A stretch of DNA of 51,475 nucleotides from Oscillatoriaceae cyanobacterium Prado104. GTDB taxonomy: Bacteria > Cyanobacteriota > Cyanobacteriia > Cyanobacteriales > Microcoleaceae. Positions 32,273 through 41,802 of the stretch are shown here, one piece after another (positions within the stretch are counted from its first letter, which is position 1; each line of letters opens with the position of its first letter). The DNA lies in contig JALOON010000050.1 in the NCBI GenBank assembly GCA_025454405.1, positions 1-51,475 of the forward strand. The letters run 5' to 3'. Below the pieces are notes generated by a model that worked only from the letters and a program-made list of their open reading frames with translations, was not told where the DNA came from and ran no database searches. The translations under genes and the position numbers were made by a program.

Positions 32273-33607
32273 ATGGTTATTACAAAACGAGGGCTGGTTC
32301 TAAGTGCTACTGCGGTGGTACTTGCTGCTGTAACACTTGCTAACACTGGGTGCAGTTCTAAATCTCTGGCTTCTTTTAGGGAAAGTCCTAAAGAGTTGGT
32401 TGATGAAGTGTGGCAAATTATTGACAAAAGTTATGTTGATGGTACTTTTAACCAGGTTGACTGGAAAGCGGTACGCAATGATTTTTTAAACCGGACTTAT
32501 ACTAGCGACGAACAAGCTTACGAAGCGATTCGAGAAATGCTGAAGAAGCTTGACGATCCTTACACGCGGTTTATGGACCCGGAAGAATTTAAGAACATGC
32601 AGGTGGAAACTTCTGGGGAACTGACGGGTGTAGGGATTCAGTTGACTCAAGATGAGGAAACTAAAAAGTTGGTGGTGATTTCTCCGATCGAGGATTCTCC
32701 GGCTTTTAATGCTGGGATTCAGGCGAAAGATATCATTACTAAAATTGACGGCAAAACTACTGATGGTATGGATACGAATCAAGCGGTAACTTTGATTCGC
32801 GGTCCGGTGAATACTGAGGTTACTCTGAGTATTTTGCGCGGCAATAAAGAGTTGGAATTTAAGCTGAAACGGGCAAAAATTGAAATTCATCCGGTGCGGC
32901 ATTCGGTGCAAAAAAGCCCGATCGGAGATATCGGTTACATTCGCTTGAATCAGTTTAGCGCTAATGCTGCTTCGGAAATGCGATCGGCAATTAAGGAGTT
33001 GGAAACAAAAAATGTAAATGGCTACATTTTAGATTTGCGTTCCAATCCGGGGGGTTTGTTGTTCGGCAGTATTGAAATTGCTCGGATGTGGTTGAAAGAA
33101 GGTACTATCGTCTCGACGGTCGATCGCGTGGGCGAGGCAGACAGGCAAAGTGCCAATCAAAAAGCAATTACTGACAAACCGTTAGTTGTTTTGGTGGACG
33201 GAGGTTCTGCAAGCGCTAGCGAGATTCTTTCGGGCGCTTTGCAAGACAACAAGCGGGCGGTTTTGGTGGGAACTAAAACTTTTGGTAAGGGTTTAGTTCA
33301 GTCGGTACGGAGTGTCGGAAATGGTGCCGGTTTGGCTGTGACAATTGCTAAGTATTTTACTCCCAGCGGCAGGGATATCAATCATGCGGGAATTGAACCG
33401 GATTTTAAGGTTGAACTCAACGATGCTCAAAAGCAGGAATTGAGGCGCGATCGAGATAAAATCGGTACGGCAGCAGACCCTCAGTACGCGAAGGCGATGG
33501 AGATTTTGGCGAAGCAAATTGCAGGTCAAACAGTGGACAATAAAGCGCAGTCGAAACCGAATGCGGCACCTGCAAAACCGAGTCCTAATCCGGCTAAATC
33601 TAGGTAG
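32273..33607 (+). CDS. C-terminal processing protease (S41 family)
   Basis: The 444-residue exported serine protease starts with a hydrophobic signal ending LANTGCSS, which might be a lipoprotein site although Asn at -3 is atypical. An N-terminal helical region precedes a PDZ domain (about 105-190; GVGIQLTQDEETKKLVVISP). The protease core holds the catalytic dyad Ser314 (GGSASASEIL) and Lys339 (TFGKGLVQ), with Gln343 four residues on, as in CtpB. A Pro/Lys-rich tail ends the protein. Cyanobacteria have several Ctp proteins: CtpA matures the D1 protein of photosystem II, while CtpB and CtpC have other roles. Which one this is cannot be told by eye. Confidence 0.93.
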   Translation: MVITKRGLVLSATAVVLAAVTLANTGCSSKSLASFRESPKELVDEVWQIIDKSYVDGTFNQVDWKAVRNDFLNRTYTSDEQAYEAIREMLKKLDDPYTRFMDPEEFKNMQVETSGELTGVGIQLTQDEETKKLVVISPIEDSPAFNAGIQAKDIITKIDGKTTDGMDTNQAVTLIRGPVNTEVTLSILRGNKELEFKLKRAKIEIHPVRHSVQKSPIGDIGYIRLNQFSANAASEMRSAIKELETKNVNGYILDLRSNPGGLLFGSIEIARMWLKEGTIVSTVDRVGEADRQSANQKAITDKPLVVLVDGGSASASEILSGALQDNKRAVLVGTKTFGKGLVQSVRSVGNGAGLAVTIAKYFTPSGRDINHAGIEPDFKVELNDAQKQELRRDRDKIGTAADPQYAKAMEILAKQIAGQTVDNKAQSKPNAAPAKPSPNPAKSR

Positions 33608-33630
33608 GAAATAATTGAAGGAAATAAGTA

Positions 33631-33690
33631 TTAGGTGTTAGGTGTTAGGTGATAGGTTTAGTCTATTTAACCTACCACTTACCACCTAAT
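33631..33690. repeat. TTAGGTG heptads with inverted partner
   Basis: Three TTAGGTG units are followed by TTTAACCTACCACTTACCAC and CTAA, their approximate reverse complement. It lies just after the protease stop and could form a hairpin. Confidence 0.65.
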
Positions 33691-33711
33691 TTGTATGGAG
33701 GTACATCAACC

Positions 33712-34033
33712 ATGATTAACGAAGAAGAGTCGTCAAGATTGAGAAACGAGATTCTTTGAGGGCATTAAATGCACAAAATATTACGTTGAAGACCTGAAAA
33801 ACTATATTAAATTATACTCAAAAAACTTTCCATGTTCTGAGGGAGAGATTGCCCAAAAAGCTGAAGAAATTGACCTAGATTTCATTTTAGAAGACTTGCC
33901 TAACTTGCTTTTATCTATGAAATTAGAAAGCACTCGCATTGACGAAATTTGCACGGCAAGCGACATATTTAGCCGAGTCGATCGAGAAGCCAAAATTTCA
34001 GCAGATATTCACGACGGATCGATAGTAAGTTGA
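33712..34033 (+). pseudogene. Fragment of a receiver-histidine kinase gene
   Basis: From 33743 the frame reads through VEDLKNYIKLYSKNFP, AEEIDLDFILEDLPNLLLSM, DEICTASDIFSRVDREAKIS and ADIHDG to a TGA at 34033. This closely matches VKDLIEYIELYSMKFP, AEEIDLEFITEDLPKMLASM and FSRADRETKVLADIHDG in the intact kinase at 40132. The receiver domain, phospho-histidine and ATPase domain are all missing. A preceding ATG at 33712 with a GGAGG site starts MINEEESS, perhaps the old gene start, but it is out of frame. It is a decayed duplicate of the 40132 gene. Confidence 0.8.
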
Positions 34034-34087
34034 AAATTGAACGGCACCGCTTGAAATACAGCAGATTGCAAGTTTATGAAGTACACC

Positions 34088-34153
34088 CCAGAAACCCGGT
34101 TTCGTCAAAGTTACCGGGTTTCTCTGTACCTCACATACCTGAAAACTGCTGTA
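34088..34153. repeat. GAAACCCGGTTTC repeat with conserved tail, copy 1
   Basis: CCAGAAACCCGGTTTC, then ACCGGGTTTCTCTGTACCTC, ACATACCTGAAAACTGCTGT and A. Copy 2 at 41737-41801 is nearly identical, so the unit is longer than the palindrome alone. The rest of 34034-34422 holds no gene beyond weak open frames. Confidence 0.8.
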
Positions 34154-34422
34154 TCAGTACCGAAGTACCCAGCAACGGCAGGCAATTTACAGGATTGCTA
34201 TTCTCCCTTTTTACCCTTCTGGGTATCTTCATTCTAACTTTACCGATCGGTAATTTTGCTGAGACTGCGACAAATTTGATTACCGCCTAACGATCCGCAT
34301 TCGATCGCTCATAAGATCGATCGCTAAAATTTATATTTGCCATCTAAAAACTATGAATATAATGGAGGAATCAAACCTTAACTTCTCCTCAAAGTCGCCG
34401 CATTCAAGGCAAAAAACCAGGT

Positions 34423-37400
34423 ATGAACGAATATATTGTTGCACTTTTAGGTTATCAAATCCTCGAACAAATCTATGCAGGTACTCGCACTCTAGTTTAC
34501 CGGGCAGTTCGAGAGTCAGATGCGCGATCGGTTGTTGTTAAACTGCTGCGCAACGAGTTTCCAAGCTTCAGCGAATTAGTTCAATTCCGCAATCAGTACG
34601 CTATTGCGAAAAACCTCGATTTGCCCGGAATAGTTCGACCTTTGTCCCTGGAAGCGCACCGCAACGGTTACGCTTTGGTAATGTCCGATTTTGGCGGTAT
34701 CTCGCTGCCCGAATATCTAGCTGCGAAAGCAGGCAGTCGATCGCGCTTGCCCGCAAATTCCCCAGGTCAAAATTCAGTAGAATTACCGTTGACAGACTTG
34801 CAGTTATGCCTTGATGAGTTTTTCCCAGTAGCTATTCAAATTGTCTCTATCCTCGAAGGACTGATTCGCTGCCGCGTCATTCACAAAGATATCAAACCCG
34901 CAAATATTTTAATCAATCCCGATACAAAAGAAGTTAAACTAATCGATTTCAGTATCGCTTCTTTGCTGCCGAGAGAAACTCAAACTCTTACTAGCCCTAA
35001 TGTTTTAGAAGGAACTCTCGCTTATTTATCCCCGGAACAAACCGGACGGATGAATCGAGGGATAGATTACCGCAGCGACTTCTATTCTTTGGGCGTTACT
35101 TTCTTTGAGTTGCTGACAGGAATACTGCCTTTTCAGGGAGCAGATGCGATGGAATTAGTTCACTGTCACATTGCTGAGAAACCGCCTGCTGCTAGCCGTG
35201 TCAATTCAGAGATACCGCCTGTATTGTCGGCAATTATTAGTAAATTGATGGCAAAGAATGCAGAAGACCGCTATCAAAGTGCTTTGGGATTAAAATGGGA
35301 TTTAGAAACTTGCTGGCAGCAATGGCAAGCAACTGGTAATATCGCAGCGTTTGAATTGGGCAAGCGGGATGTTAGCGATCGCTTCATTATCCCCGAAAAA
35401 CTCTACGGTAGAGAAACAGAAGTCGCGGCATTATTGGCAGCGTTCGATCGCGTAGCATCTCCGAAGGAGAATCGCATAGCATCCCCATCGAAGAATCGAA
35501 TCTCTCGTGTCTCTCGTTCCCAGGCTCTGCCTGGGAATGCAGATCCAGAGGCAGAGCCTCTGGTGTCTCGGGAGGCAGAGCCTCCAGGTATGCGTTCCCA
35601 GGCAGAGCCTGAGAACGAGGGCGACGAGGGCGAGGGGGGTGGCAAATCCGAATTGATGTTGGTTGCAGGCTTTTCTGGCATCGGAAAAACTTCGGTTGTC
35701 AATGAAGTTCACAAACCAATTGTCCGGCAGCGCGGCTACTTTATCAAAGGCAAATTCGACCAGTTTGGGCGCAACATTCCTTTCAGTGCTTTCGTGCAAG
35801 CTTTTCGCGGTTTGATGGGACAATTGCTGACAGAAAGCGACGCGCAAATTCAGCAGTGGCAGAGTAAAATTTTAGCTGCTTTGGGCGATCGGGGTCAGGT
35901 GATTGTTGATGTAATTCCCGAACTGGAACGCCTGATCGGCAAACAGCCTCCCGTTGAGGAACTTTTCGGGACAGCGGCTCAAAATCGCTTTAATTTTACA
36001 CTGCAAAAATTCATTCAAGTTTTCGCAAACGCCGACCATCCTTTAGTCATCTTTTTAGATGATTTGCAGTGGGCTGATGCCGCGTCTTTAAATTTAATTC
36101 AGTTGTTGGCGATCGACTCTGAAACTCGCTATTTGCTGCAAATCGGTGCCTATCGAGATAATGAAGTTTCCGCCGCCCACCCGCTAATGTTAACTTTAGG
36201 AGAAATCCAGAAAGTGGGGGCGAAAGTCAATACAATTACTCTGGCTCCTTTAGAGCGAAATGACTTAAACTGTTTGATTGCGGATACGCTAGTTTGCGAT
36301 CGCCAGATTGCAGCACCGCTGACTGAATTGGTGCATCGCAAGACTCAAGGCAACCCCTTTTTTGCTACTCAATTTCTCAAATATTTGCACGAAGAAGGGT
36401 CGATCGATTTTAATTTGGATTGCGGGTATTGGCAGTGCGATATCGCGCAAATTAAACTGCTGGCTGTTAGCGATGATGTAGTTGAATTTATTGCCGATCG
36501 CCTGAAAAAACTCCCGCGATCGACGCAGCAAATATTGCAAATAGCCGCTTGTATTGGCAATCAATTCGACTTGACAACTTTGGCTGTTGTCTGCGAAAAA
36601 TCTCAGGTTGCTGCGGCGGCAGACTTGTGGAAAGCACTGCAAGAAGAATTGATTGTTCCTGAGAATTTAGTTTACAAGTTCTTTCAGGATGAAGGAGAAA
36701 TAAATCGCCAATTTGCGGGAATTGGTCAGGGAGAAATTGTGCCAACTTATAAGTTTTTGCACGATCGCATCCAGCAAGCTGCTTGCAGTTTAATCGCGCC
36801 GGAACATCGCGAAGTTACTCACCTGAAAATCGGTCGCCTGCTGCTGGAAAATCTCTCGGAAATCGAGCAAAAAGAAAAGATTTTTGATATTGTCAACCAA
36901 CTGAATATTGCAGTTAAATTAATTGACGGTGCGGGCGATCGGCTGCAGTTATCTTCACTGAATCTGGCGGCAGGAAAAAAAGCTAAAGAGTCCACGGCTT
37001 ACGCGCCAGCCGTCTCTTATTTGACGGTGGGACAGCAACTTTTGCCGGAAAATAGTTGGGAAACTTATTACGAACTAACTTTCGAGTTCAGTCAAGAGTT
37101 GGCAGAATGCGAATATCTTTGCGGTAATTTTGAGGAAGCTGAAAGGCTATTTGACAGGATTCTGAACCAGGTCAAAACTTCCGAAGAAAAAGGAGCTGTT
37201 TACAATCTGCGGATGATTTTGTACACGAATTTGGGGCGGTGGAACGATGTTTTTAACGCGGGTTTTACGGGATTAAAATTATTGGGGATAGATTTGCCCA
37301 GAAGCGGAGAAGAGGGATTTACCGGGGCGATCGAGCAACAATTAAGTTTAGCAAAGACTCGGGCATCTCAAATAGAAAATCCGCTCGTTTTAGCGCAAAA

Positions 37401-40002
37401 TCCTGAAGTTGAGAACCAGGGGCTGAAAGTTAGCATGAATTTGCTGATGAATATGATTTCGCCTGCTTACGTCTCGAATCAAGAGTTATGCACGCTCTTG
37501 GTTGCTAAGTTAACTAACCTTTCTTTTGCATCGGGAAACTCGCCGGCTTCGGCTTTTGGATTTGTGTGGTTTGGCTGGTTGGGAATGATTGCTGATTGGC
37601 TGCCTGAAGGATATAAATCAGGTCAAGAATACGCTCAGTTAGCTATTCAATTGAACGAGAAATTTCATCAAGTTAGCTTGAATTGCAAGTTGTATTTGCT
37701 ATCGGGGTTGGTGGATACTTGGCGGCGGCACATGAATTCGAGTATTGATTATTTATTGAAGTCGTTCCAGCAGGGGGTAGATGGCGGAGATTTAGTTTGG
37801 GCTGGATACACGGCTCACCATTTATTTACCAGGCGAATTATTGCGGAGCAAAATCTGTCAAATATTGTGGATGAATGCCGGCAGCAAATGGCGTTTCTTT
37901 CCCGCACTAAAGACGAGACGATGTACGATTTGCAAAATCTGTTGCTGCACTCGGTTTACAATTTGCAAGGTTTGACTCGCGATCGCTTGTCTTTTAGCGA
38001 TGCCGAATTCGATGCCCAATCATGCGTTGCTAATTGGGAAAAATTGGGCTTTACTTACGGGAAAGTGCTGTACAATCTTTATCAACTGCAAATTTTATAT
38101 ACTTACGAAAACTTTGATGCTGCGGTGCAAGTGGCGCGGGAAACTGAAGATTTGCTGGTGTACGTGCGCGGGCAAGTGACGGAGGAAGAGTTTTCATTTT
38201 ATTATTGTTTGAGCGCGATCGCCCTGTTTGCAAACTCTCCAGAAGCAGCGCGGGAAATTCTCGATCGGCACGTTCCCAAACTGGAAATCTGGGCAAATAA
38301 TTGCCCGGAAAACTTCCTGCACAAACACTTATTAGTACAGGCGGAAATTAAGCGAGTGTTGGGGCAAAAATGGGAGGCGGTGGAAATGTACGATCGAGCA
38401 ATAGCTGCGGCCCAAAAACATCAATTTGTCCGCGATTTGGCTTTAGCTAACGAATTGTGCGCCAAATTTTGGCTGGATTGCAATAACAGTAAAGTTGCGC
38501 AAACTTATTTGATGGCTGCTTATTACGGCTATGCCCGGTGGGGTGCTAAAGCTAAAGTTGACGACTTAGAAACTTGCTATGCGGACTTAATTCATCCTTA
38601 CTTGCACCGAGAAACTATCTCATTTAACGATCGAGAAACTCTAATCGAATCAATTGAGTGGACGGGGACGATCGGTACTACGAATAACAGCACTAGCAAC
38701 AAGCTAGATGTAGCAAGTATTATCAAAGCATCTCAAGTGCTGTCCGGGGAAATTCACCTAGATAAATTGCTAGCAACTCTGATGCAAGTGGTGATGGAAA
38801 ATGCGGGGGCTGATAAGGTGGCGCTGGTGCTGCGCGAAGCAAAAAATTGGACGATCGCAGCAGTTGTAAATACAGACAATGAGGGCGATCGAGATGTTCC
38901 TCAAAGTCCGATCGATTATGTCAAGCGGACGGGTGCAACTGTGATGATTCCCGATTTAGCTGCCGAAACAAAATGGATTGCCGATGCTTATTTTGCGACG
39001 CACCATCCCCGGAGTATTTTATGCGCGCCGGTTGTCAATCGCGGTGAGTTAACGGGCGTTATTTACCTGGAAAACCACTTGACAAATAATGCTTTTACTG
39101 CCGAACGAGTTGAAGTTTTAAATATCTTGTGTTCTCAAGCTGCAATTTCTCTAGAAAATGCCCTGCTTTACAACACTTTGGAACAAAAAGTGGCCGATCG
39201 CACCCGCGAACTTTCTCAAACTCTCGATCGCCTAAAAAGCACGCAGAAACAGTTAGTAGAAGCAGAAAAAATGGCAGCTTTGGGCAGTTTGGTAGCGGGG
39301 GTAGCGCACGAAATCAATACTCCGGTAGGAACCAGCATCACCGCCGCTTCTACTTTAGCCGATGAAACGCGGGAGTTTGTAGGGGCGATCGGGCAAGGTA
39401 ATTTGAAGCGATCGACATTGCAAAATTATACAGAATTGGCGAGTGAAAGCACCGCTTTAATTTTAAGCAACCTGCAACGTGCTGGGGAACCGATCAAAAG
39501 TTTCAAACAAGTTGCTGTAGACCAAATCGGCTTAGAAAAACGCCAATTTGCCGTCAAAGCTTATTTAGAAGAACTGGGAATTAGTTTAGCACCAAACCTG
39601 AAAGAAAGCAATTGCATTTTGACTGTTGCGGGCGATGAGACGGTAATTATTGACAGCTATCCGGGTGCGCTGGCACAAATTATCACCAATTTAATTGTGA
39701 ATTCGATCGGCCACGCTTATCCTAACGGTGGTGAAGGTCAACTGCATTTAAATGTCAAGCGTGAAACTGCGGATTTACTGGTAATTACTTACCAAGATGA
39801 CGGGTGCGGCATTCCTGGTGAAAACTTACCGAAAATCTTCGATCCTTTCTTTACGACAGCCAGAAATCGCGGTGGTAGTGGTTTGGGACTGCATATCGTG
39901 TATAATTTAGTTAGGCAAAAGTTGCAAGGCAGTATTGAAGTGCAAAGTGAAGTAAATTCAGGAACAGTATTTGCGATCGCCCTGCCTATACCGTGCTTCT
40001 GA
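34423..40002 (+). CDS. HstK-like Ser/Thr kinase - AAA ATPase - GAF - histidine kinase
   Basis: The 1859-residue protein resembles the cyanobacterial HstK group. Residues 1-270 are a Hanks-type kinase (GYQILEQIYAGTRTLVYRAV; H154-K-D-I-K-P-A-N; DFSIAS in place of DFG, usual in this group; YLSPEQTGRMNRGIDYRSDF). A predicted ATPase follows from about 330 (LYGRETEVAALLAAFD) with P-loop GFSGIGKTS at 416-424 and FLDDLQWAD, then a long helical TPR-like region (about 800-1400). A GAF domain (about 1430-1590) precedes a histidine kinase with phospho-acceptor H1629 (GVAHEINTP), NLIVNSIGHAY, DDGCGIPGENLPKIFDPFFT and GGSGLGLHIVYNLV. No membrane segment is seen. An in-frame block of dispersed repeats adds about 58 residues at about 342-400. 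The receiver-kinase gene 129 bases downstream may be its partner. Confidence 0.95.
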   Translation: MNEYIVALLGYQILEQIYAGTRTLVYRAVRESDARSVVVKLLRNEFPSFSELVQFRNQYAIAKNLDLPGIVRPLSLEAHRNGYALVMSDFGGISLPEYLAAKAGSRSRLPANSPGQNSVELPLTDLQLCLDEFFPVAIQIVSILEGLIRCRVIHKDIKPANILINPDTKEVKLIDFSIASLLPRETQTLTSPNVLEGTLAYLSPEQTGRMNRGIDYRSDFYSLGVTFFELLTGILPFQGADAMELVHCHIAEKPPAASRVNSEIPPVLSAIISKLMAKNAEDRYQSALGLKWDLETCWQQWQATGNIAAFELGKRDVSDRFIIPEKLYGRETEVAALLAAFDRVASPKENRIASPSKNRISRVSRSQALPGNADPEAEPLVSREAEPPGMRSQAEPENEGDEGEGGGKSELMLVAGFSGIGKTSVVNEVHKPIVRQRGYFIKGKFDQFGRNIPFSAFVQAFRGLMGQLLTESDAQIQQWQSKILAALGDRGQVIVDVIPELERLIGKQPPVEELFGTAAQNRFNFTLQKFIQVFANADHPLVIFLDDLQWADAASLNLIQLLAIDSETRYLLQIGAYRDNEVSAAHPLMLTLGEIQKVGAKVNTITLAPLERNDLNCLIADTLVCDRQIAAPLTELVHRKTQGNPFFATQFLKYLHEEGSIDFNLDCGYWQCDIAQIKLLAVSDDVVEFIADRLKKLPRSTQQILQIAACIGNQFDLTTLAVVCEKSQVAAAADLWKALQEELIVPENLVYKFFQDEGEINRQFAGIGQGEIVPTYKFLHDRIQQAACSLIAPEHREVTHLKIGRLLLENLSEIEQKEKIFDIVNQLNIAVKLIDGAGDRLQLSSLNLAAGKKAKESTAYAPAVSYLTVGQQLLPENSWETYYELTFEFSQELAECEYLCGNFEEAERLFDRILNQVKTSEEKGAVYNLRMILYTNLGRWNDVFNAGFTGLKLLGIDLPRSGEEGFTGAIEQQLSLAKTRASQIENPLVLAQNPEVENQGLKVSMNLLMNMISPAYVSNQELCTLLVAKLTNLSFASGNSPASAFGFVWFGWLGMIADWLPEGYKSGQEYAQLAIQLNEKFHQVSLNCKLYLLSGLVDTWRRHMNSSIDYLLKSFQQGVDGGDLVWAGYTAHHLFTRRIIAEQNLSNIVDECRQQMAFLSRTKDETMYDLQNLLLHSVYNLQGLTRDRLSFSDAEFDAQSCVANWEKLGFTYGKVLYNLYQLQILYTYENFDAAVQVARETEDLLVYVRGQVTEEEFSFYYCLSAIALFANSPEAAREILDRHVPKLEIWANNCPENFLHKHLLVQAEIKRVLGQKWEAVEMYDRAIAAAQKHQFVRDLALANELCAKFWLDCNNSKVAQTYLMAAYYGYARWGAKAKVDDLETCYADLIHPYLHRETISFNDRETLIESIEWTGTIGTTNNSTSNKLDVASIIKASQVLSGEIHLDKLLATLMQVVMENAGADKVALVLREAKNWTIAAVVNTDNEGDRDVPQSPIDYVKRTGATVMIPDLAAETKWIADAYFATHHPRSILCAPVVNRGELTGVIYLENHLTNNAFTAERVEVLNILCSQAAISLENALLYNTLEQKVADRTRELSQTLDRLKSTQKQLVEAEKMAALGSLVAGVAHEINTPVGTSITAASTLADETREFVGAIGQGNLKRSTLQNYTELASESTALILSNLQRAGEPIKSFKQVAVDQIGLEKRQFAVKAYLEELGISLAPNLKESNCILTVAGDETVIIDSYPGALAQIITNLIVNSIGHAYPNGGEGQLHLNVKRETADLLVITYQDDGCGIPGENLPKIFDPFFTTARNRGGSGLGLHIVYNLVRQKLQGSIEVQSEVNSGTVFAIALPIPCF
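35446..35620. repeat. Dispersed repeats translated inside the large kinase gene
   Basis: GCGTAGCATCTCCGAAGGAG (an often-repeated cyanobacterial motif), then CGTTCCCAGGCTCTGCCTGG, AGAGGCAGAGCCTCTGG, GGAGGCAGAGCCTCC and GTTCCCAGGCAGAGCC lie between the GRETEV motif and the P-loop. These palindromes are of the kind normally found between genes. Together they keep the frame and encode a Pro/Glu/Ser/Arg-rich linker. Confidence 0.8.
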
Positions 40003-40131
40003 AGCGCCAAATATCCAAGTTTATCTGAGTTAATAAAAATTAATTCTGAATCTTTTGATTTTGCATTCTTTTGTTTTGCTGACTAACAGGAAAGCATCCA
40101 ACTCTTTATTGTCAATGGAGATAGATCGATA

Positions 40132-41574
40132 ATGCTTTACGAAGAAGAGGTAATGAGTTTTAGCGACGACGAGAATGTGTTGTTAGAAGACGACTATATT
40201 TGTTTAACTGATGATGACGCAAAACCGCCGGCTACAGATTCCTCAGAGGCAGATTCTCCAGGATGGAAAGTGATGGTTGTAGACGATGATGTAGCGGTTC
40301 ACCAAGCAACGAAACTGGCGTTAAAAAATTTTTGCTTTGAAAACAAACAGCTAACAATTATATCTGCTTACTCGGGGGAAGAAGCAAAAAAAATCATTGC
40401 CGATCGACCCGATACGGCTTTTATTTTATTAGACGTGGTGATGGAAACCAACGATGCGGGATTGCAGGTAGTGAAATATATCCGAGAGGAATTAAAGAAC
40501 CAGCAGGTGCGGGTAATTTTGCGCACCGGACAGCCCGGAGATGCTCCGGAAGAGTCGGTAATTGTCAATTACGATATTAACGATTACAAACTCAAAGTCG
40601 AACTGACAAGACAAAAATTAATTACCACTGCGATCTCGGCCCTGCGGTCCTATCGGGATGTGGTAGAACTAACAGAAAGCCGCAGAACTTTAGAAAATCA
40701 AAAAAACAAAATTTCTCAAACTTTGCGCCAATTGGAACAAACCCACATCCAGCTCATCCAAGCAGAAAAAATGTCGGCGTTGGGTCATTTACTGGCAGGA
40801 GTTACCCACGAAATTAACAATCCTGTCGGCTGCATAATGGGAAATCTCGAACAAACAACTATTGCAGTTAAAGATTTAATAGAATACATTGAATTATACT
40901 CAATGAAATTCCCAGATCGCGATCGCGAACTTGCAGAAAAAGCAGAAGAAATAGACCTGGAATTTATTACAGAAGACCTCCCAAAAATGCTGGCATCCAT
41001 GAAGGCAGGAAGCGATCGCATTTACACCCTCTGCACGGCGATGCGAACTTTTTCTCGGGCCGATCGCGAAACCAAAGTGTTAGCGGACATCCACGACGGG
41101 ATTAACAGCACTTTGAGAATTTTACAATACCGCTTGAAAGCTAACTCCAAACGTCCGGCAATTCAAGTTATCTCGAATTGCGACAATTTACCCAAAATCC
41201 GATGCTATTTGGGGCAATTGAATCAAGTATTTATGAATGTTTTGGTTAACGCAATCGACGCGCTAGAAGAGTCAAATAAAGGAAAAACTTTTGAAGAAAT
41301 TGAGGCTACTCCCAACCAAATTTTCATTACAACAAAAATGGCAGGAGAGCGCAACATAGAGATCGAGATTAAAGATAATGGATTAGGCATGGACGGGGCA
41401 GTGCAAGACAGAATTTTCGACCATTTATTCACGACCAAAGCTGTGGGCAAAGGAACTGGTTTGGGGTTATCGATTAGCAAGCAAATTGTGGAAGAAACCC
41501 ACGGAGGGTGTTTGACTTGTACTTCGGTGAAAGGCGAAGGGACGGAGTTTGCAATTTTGCTGCCGATCGATTGA
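40132..41574 (+). CDS. Receiver domain - histidine kinase protein
   Basis: The 480-residue cytosolic protein has an acidic N-terminus, a receiver domain (about 45-165; acidic pocket D51-D53 and phospho-acceptor D101 in FILLDVVMET), a coiled-coil linker (180-212), then a histidine kinase: H226 in LLAGVTHEINNPVG, N-box NVLVNAIDALEES, G1 DNGLGM, F-box IFDHLFTTKAVGKGTGLGLS. This receiver-first arrangement fits a kinase controlled by phosphotransfer from another kinase, plausibly the one encoded 129 bases upstream. The ATG at 40132 is chosen; another in frame at 40153 is preceded by GAGG and is possible. A truncated relative lies at 33712. Confidence 0.93.
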   Translation: MLYEEEVMSFSDDENVLLEDDYICLTDDDAKPPATDSSEADSPGWKVMVVDDDVAVHQATKLALKNFCFENKQLTIISAYSGEEAKKIIADRPDTAFILLDVVMETNDAGLQVVKYIREELKNQQVRVILRTGQPGDAPEESVIVNYDINDYKLKVELTRQKLITTAISALRSYRDVVELTESRRTLENQKNKISQTLRQLEQTHIQLIQAEKMSALGHLLAGVTHEINNPVGCIMGNLEQTTIAVKDLIEYIELYSMKFPDRDRELAEKAEEIDLEFITEDLPKMLASMKAGSDRIYTLCTAMRTFSRADRETKVLADIHDGINSTLRILQYRLKANSKRPAIQVISNCDNLPKIRCYLGQLNQVFMNVLVNAIDALEESNKGKTFEEIEATPNQIFITTKMAGERNIEIEIKDNGLGMDGAVQDRIFDHLFTTKAVGKGTGLGLSISKQIVEETHGGCLTCTSVKGEGTEFAILLPID

Positions 41575-41579
41575 TAGTT

Positions 41580-41708
41580 GACAGTTGGTAAGGAGTTTTG
41601 AGTTTTAAAGTTTGAATTTTGAGTTGAAGACAGTTGGTAAGGAGTTTTGAGTTTTGAATTTTGAGTTTTGAGTTAAAGACAGTTATTTATTCAAAGCTCA
41701 AAACTTAA
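41580..41708. repeat. Heptad arrays (TTTTGAG and relatives)
   Basis: Two similar blocks each begin ACAGTTGGTAAGGAGTTTTG followed by TTTTGAG-type heptads; an inverted CTCAAAACTTAAAACTC closes the block. The repeats start eight bases after the kinase stop. Confidence 0.75.
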
Positions 41709-41736
41709 AACTCAGAGCGTCCCTTCACAAAAATAA

Positions 41737-41801
41737 CCAGAAACCCGGTTTCTTTAAGAAACCGGGTTTCTCTGTACCTCACATACCTGAAAACTGCTGT
41801 A
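41737..41801. repeat. GAAACCCGGTTTC repeat with conserved tail, copy 2
   Basis: GAAACCCGGTTTC-TTTAA-GAAACCGGGTTTC forms a strong hairpin, followed by the same 40-base tail as at 34088-34153. It ends two bases before the stop codon of the leftward gene at 41803, and for that gene it could be a terminator. Confidence 0.8.
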
Positions 41802-41802
41802 A

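Noticed and set aside
31921..32343. Frames of 77-140 codons across the repeat block
   Set aside because: Their sequences are translations of the 39-base and heptad repeats.
34030..34290. Open frame of 86 codons after the kinase fragment
   Set aside because: It runs through the GAAACCCGGTTTC repeat, has no recognisable motif and no ribosome site.
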